From Bradyrhizobium sp. ISRA464 (lineage in GTDB: Bacteria; Pseudomonadota; Alphaproteobacteria; Rhizobiales; Xanthobacteraceae): a DNA stretch of 64,000 nt. The DNA lies in the NCBI RefSeq assembly GCF_029910095.1, contig NZ_CP094526.1:1674001-1738000 (forward strand). The letters run 5' to 3'. Below the pieces are notes generated by a model. It made no database searches and was not told where the DNA came from. It saw nothing but the letters and a program-made list of their open reading frames with translations. The position numbers and the translations under genes are program-made. Shown piece after piece: positions 61,169-64,000 of the stretch. Position 1 is the stretch's first letter. Each line of letters opens with the position of its first letter.

Positions 61169-63502
61169 GTGGCCAAAATTCATCATCAGATTGCGCAGGA
61201 GCTGGGGGTTCGCGACGAGCAGGTCGAGGCGGCGGTGACGCTGCTCGACGGTGGCGCCACGGTGCCGTTCATCGCGCGATACCGCAAGGAGCTCACCGGC
61301 GCGCTCGACGACGCACAGCTGCGCACGCTGGAAGAGCGCCTGACTTACTTGCGCGAGCTCGAGGAGCGCCGCACCGCGGTGCTCAATTCGATTCGCGAGC
61401 AGGGCAAGCTCGATGCGGCCCTCGAAGCCCAGATCATGGCCGCCGACAGCAAGGGCCGCCTCGAGGACATCTACCTGCCGTACAAGCCGAAGCGCCGCAC
61501 CAAGGCCGAGATCGCCAAGGAGGCGGGGCTCGAGCCGCTCGCCGACCTGCTGCTGGCGCACCCCGAGAGCGACCCGAACGAGGCCGCCGCACCCTTCGTC
61601 GATGCCGAGAAGCAGGTCGCCGATGCCGCCGCCGCGCTCGAAGGCGCGCGCGCGATCCTGGTCGAGCGCTTTGCCGAGGATGCCGATTTGATCGGCGCGC
61701 TCCGCGAGGAGATGTGGTCGAACGGCGTGATGGCCTCCACCGTGCGCGACGGCAAGAAGACCGAGGGCGAGAAGTTCAAGGACTATTTCGACTTCAGCGA
61801 GCCGCTGCCGAAGCTGCCGTCGCACCGCATCCTGGCGCTGTTTCGCGGCGAGAAGGAAGAGATCCTCGACCTTCAGATCAAGCCGGAGGCGCAGGCCCCC
61901 GCGGCCGGCGTGCCCAGCGCCTACGAATTGAAGATCATGCACCGCTTCGGCGTCTCCAACCAGGGTCGCAAGGGCGACAAGTGGCTGGCGGAGACCGTGC
62001 GCTGGGCCTGGCGCACCAAGATCCAGATCCATCTCAACATCGATCTGCGCATGCGGCTGTGGACCGCGGCCGAGACTGAGGCGGTGCGCGTGTTCGCCTC
62101 CAACCTGCGCGACCTCCTGCTGGCGGCGCCGGCCGGCGCACGCGCCACCATGGGGCTCGATCCCGGCTATCGCACCGGCGTCAAGGTCGCGGTGGTCGAT
62201 GCCACCGGCAAGGTGCTGGCGACGACCGCGATCTTCCCACACGAGCCGCAGCGGCGCTGGGACGAGGCGCTCGCCATTCTCGGCAAGCTTGCGATCGAGC
62301 ATGGCGTCGAGTTGATCGCGATCGGCAACGGCACCGCCTCGCGCGAGACCGACAAGCTCGCGACCGAATTGGTGAAGCGGCTGCCGGAGCGCAAGATGAC
62401 CAAGATCGTCGTCTCCGAAGCCGGCGCCTCGGTCTATTCGGCCTCGGCCTTTGCCTCGCAGGAACTGCCGGAGCTCGACGTCACCATGCGCGGCGCGGTC
62501 TCAATCGCGCGCCGCCTGCAGGATCCGCTGGCCGAGCTCGTCAAGATCGATCCGAAGGCGATCGGCGTCGGCCAGTATCAGCACGACCTCGGCGAGGCCA
62601 AGCTGGCGCGCTCGCTCGATGCCGTGGTGGAAGACTGCGTGAACGCGGTCGGCGTCGATGCCAACACCGCCTCCGTGCCGCTGCTCGCGCGCGTGTCGGG
62701 CATCGGCCAGGGGCTGGCGCAGAGCATCGTGCAGCACCGCGACGCCAACGGCCCGTTCAAGTCCCGCAAGGCGCTGAAGGACGTGCCGCGGCTCGGGCCG
62801 AAGGCGTTCGAGCAATGCGCGGGCTTCCTGCGCATCAACAATGGCGAGGACCCGCTCGATACGTCGGGCGTGCATCCGGAATCCTATCCGGTGGTCCGGC
62901 GCATCCTGGAAGCAACCAAGAGCGACATCAAGGCGCTGATCGGCAACGCCGACGTCGTGCGCCAGCTCAAGCCGCAGGCCTTCGTCGACGACACGTTTGG
63001 TCTTCCGACCGTCACCGACATCCTGCGCGAACTGGAAAAGCCCGGCCGCGATCCGCGTCCGGCGTTCAAGGCCGCGGTGTTCAAGGAAGGCGTCGAGGAG
63101 GTCAAGGACCTCAAGAAGGGCATGATCCTCGAGGGCACGGTGACCAACGTTGCGGCGTTCGGCGCCTTCGTCGATATCGGCGTGCACCAGGACGGCCTCG
63201 TGCACATCTCGGCGATGTCCAGGAACTTCATCAAGGACCCGCGCGAGGTGGTGAAGCCGGGCGACATCGTCAAGGTGAAGGTGCTGGACGTCGAGGTCGC
63301 GCGCAAGCGCATCGCATTGACGCTGCGCCTCGACGACGAGATCGGACCGAAGAAGGACACCGGCGGATCGTCGCGCGATTTTTCGCGCGGCAAGATGTCG
63401 TCATCGGCGCCGCGCCGACCGCAGGAGCAGTCCGGCGGTGGTGCGCTCGCCGAAGCCCTGCGCCGCGCCGCCGAGAAGAGCGGGCGCGGCAAGCCGACCT
63501 GA
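61169..63502 (+). CDS. tex: Tex-type RNA-binding transcription accessory protein
   Basis: 777 residues from a GTG at 61169. The Tex N-terminal helical domain ([20 protein letters not shown]) is followed by a YqgF/RNase H-like domain ([20 protein letters not shown]), helix-hairpin-helix motifs ([20 protein letters not shown]) and an S1 RNA-binding domain ([20 protein letters not shown]). Conserved throughout bacteria; linked to transcription and stress tolerance. The C-terminal tail is Ser/Arg/Gly-rich. Confidence 0.95.
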   Translation: MAKIHHQIAQELGVRDEQVEAAVTLLDGGATVPFIARYRKELTGALDDAQLRTLEERLTYLRELEERRTAVLNSIREQGKLDAALEAQIMAADSKGRLEDIYLPYKPKRRTKAEIAKEAGLEPLADLLLAHPESDPNEAAAPFVDAEKQVADAAAALEGARAILVERFAEDADLIGALREEMWSNGVMASTVRDGKKTEGEKFKDYFDFSEPLPKLPSHRILALFRGEKEEILDLQIKPEAQAPAAGVPSAYELKIMHRFGVSNQGRKGDKWLAETVRWAWRTKIQIHLNIDLRMRLWTAAETEAVRVFASNLRDLLLAAPAGARATMGLDPGYRTGVKVAVVDATGKVLATTAIFPHEPQRRWDEALAILGKLAIEHGVELIAIGNGTASRETDKLATELVKRLPERKMTKIVVSEAGASVYSASAFASQELPELDVTMRGAVSIARRLQDPLAELVKIDPKAIGVGQYQHDLGEAKLARSLDAVVEDCVNAVGVDANTASVPLLARVSGIGQGLAQSIVQHRDANGPFKSRKALKDVPRLGPKAFEQCAGFLRINNGEDPLDTSGVHPESYPVVRRILEATKSDIKALIGNADVVRQLKPQAFVDDTFGLPTVTDILRELEKPGRDPRPAFKAAVFKEGVEEVKDLKKGMILEGTVTNVAAFGAFVDIGVHQDGLVHISAMSRNFIKDPREVVKPGDIVKVKVLDVEVARKRIALTLRLDDEIGPKKDTGGSSRDFSRGKMSSSAPRRPQEQSGGGALAEALRRAAEKSGRGKPT

Positions 63503-63581
63503 GGGGTGTGCTCATAGAACGAGGGTGTCCGCCTTCTCGATGAAAGCGGACATGCTCTGACGACCTCGTAACGACGCCTTC

Positions 63582-64000
63582 TGTGAAGGGTTTCGGATGC
63601 CGGCCGTTTGAGGGACAGCGCCGCGCATTCGGCGGCCGGCGTCCGAAAGCCTCCAAGGGAGGAAACCGCGGGTAAGGGAACGTAAGGCTGTGCGGCCGGG
63701 ACTATGGGGATTTGAGCGCCGCGGGCGAGATGGCTGATTTGAATCGAGCCGATGCAGCGGGTTGTTCGACGGTTGAGCGGCTGACGAACGGGCCACGGGT
63801 GGCATCGAACTCCATAATTTGTCCGTCGATTTGCGACGGCTGGGGGAAATCTGAGCGCGCTCTGCCGTGGCCGGTCGAGAGCCAGCGGGCACGACGAGCA
63901 GATTTGCAGGATTGAGACGTGATCATGAGGTGTCGATCCTGATGCGGTTCATTGGAGCTGTCGGCCGATGCCGCGGCGTTGCACCGCGCGCGAAAACCTC
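63582..64000 (-). mobile_element. Second copy of the IS91-family element, cut by window end
   Basis: From 63582 on, the sequence matches 19896-20314 with no difference noticed by eye, in the same orientation. It lies 80 bp after the tex stop. Confidence 0.9.
63923..64000 (-). CDS. IS91-family transposase, C-terminal part only
   Basis: The stop at 63923 corresponds to 20237 of the first copy. Only the last 25 codons are in the window; the rest lies beyond position 64000. Confidence 0.85.
   Translation of the reverse strand, partial: EVFARGATPRHRPTAPMNRIRIDTS

Overview
The window looks like chromosomal DNA of a GC-rich alphaproteobacterium, most likely Bradyrhizobium or a close relative in the Nitrobacteraceae. 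This rests on family recognition by eye: a dnaG-rpoD pair of alphaproteobacterial type, a clade-2 chlorite dismutase like those of Nitrobacter and Bradyrhizobium, several small conserved hypothetical proteins familiar from that genus, and many dispersed palindromic repeats. No database search was run.

Layout. 1-15.9 kb is mostly core: a partial AraC regulator, N-formylglutamate amidohydrolase, a broken transglutaminase gene, chlorite dismutase, dnaG, rpoD, a lytic transglycosylase, an FRG-domain protein, a response regulator, a LysE exporter, a 23-residue lysine-rich peptide, a diguanylate cyclase and a peptidoglycan amidase. 15.9-22.4 kb is an insertion-sequence cluster (two different IS110-family elements and an IS91-family element with its own tyrosine recombinase) carrying one small exported protein. 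22.5-25.1 kb returns to core genes (rpoH, an rluD-type pseudouridine synthase, a small membrane protein). 25.2-30.8 kb is a periplasmic oxidation block: a Tat-type Rieske protein, a quinoprotein alcohol dehydrogenase with the acidic pattern of lanthanide enzymes, and a divergent two-subunit molybdenum hydroxylase. Together these could oxidise alcohols to aldehydes and then acids.

At 31.26 kb a tRNA-Glu(CTC) gene is the attachment site of a 3.0 kb remnant island, closed at 34.37 kb by a 15-bp copy of the tRNA 3' end. It holds a 5'-truncated integrase, an HNH endonuclease, a reverse transcriptase cut off after motif B, and an intact cytosolic trypsin-like protease. This is the most defence-like and least explained part of the window. 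A second low-GC accessory patch (36.4-38.1 kb) has a three-helix membrane protein and a chimeric alpha/beta-hydrolase/DUF2971 protein.

The rest (38.2-63.5 kb) is mixed: a phage-like translationally coupled pair, a methyltransferase/GT2/DUF2304 operon beside a GT-C glycosyltransferase, stress-type genes (CBS, YbaK, SEC-C), two small secreted repeat or Gly-rich proteins, a three-gene TadG/TadE set, a biotin-sulfoxide-reductase-type molybdoenzyme, an MHS transporter, a UPF0182 protein, a two-gene sugar oxidation/lactonase operon and tex. The window ends inside a second copy of the IS91-family element, in the same orientation as the first, so 43.7 kb lies between direct repeats.
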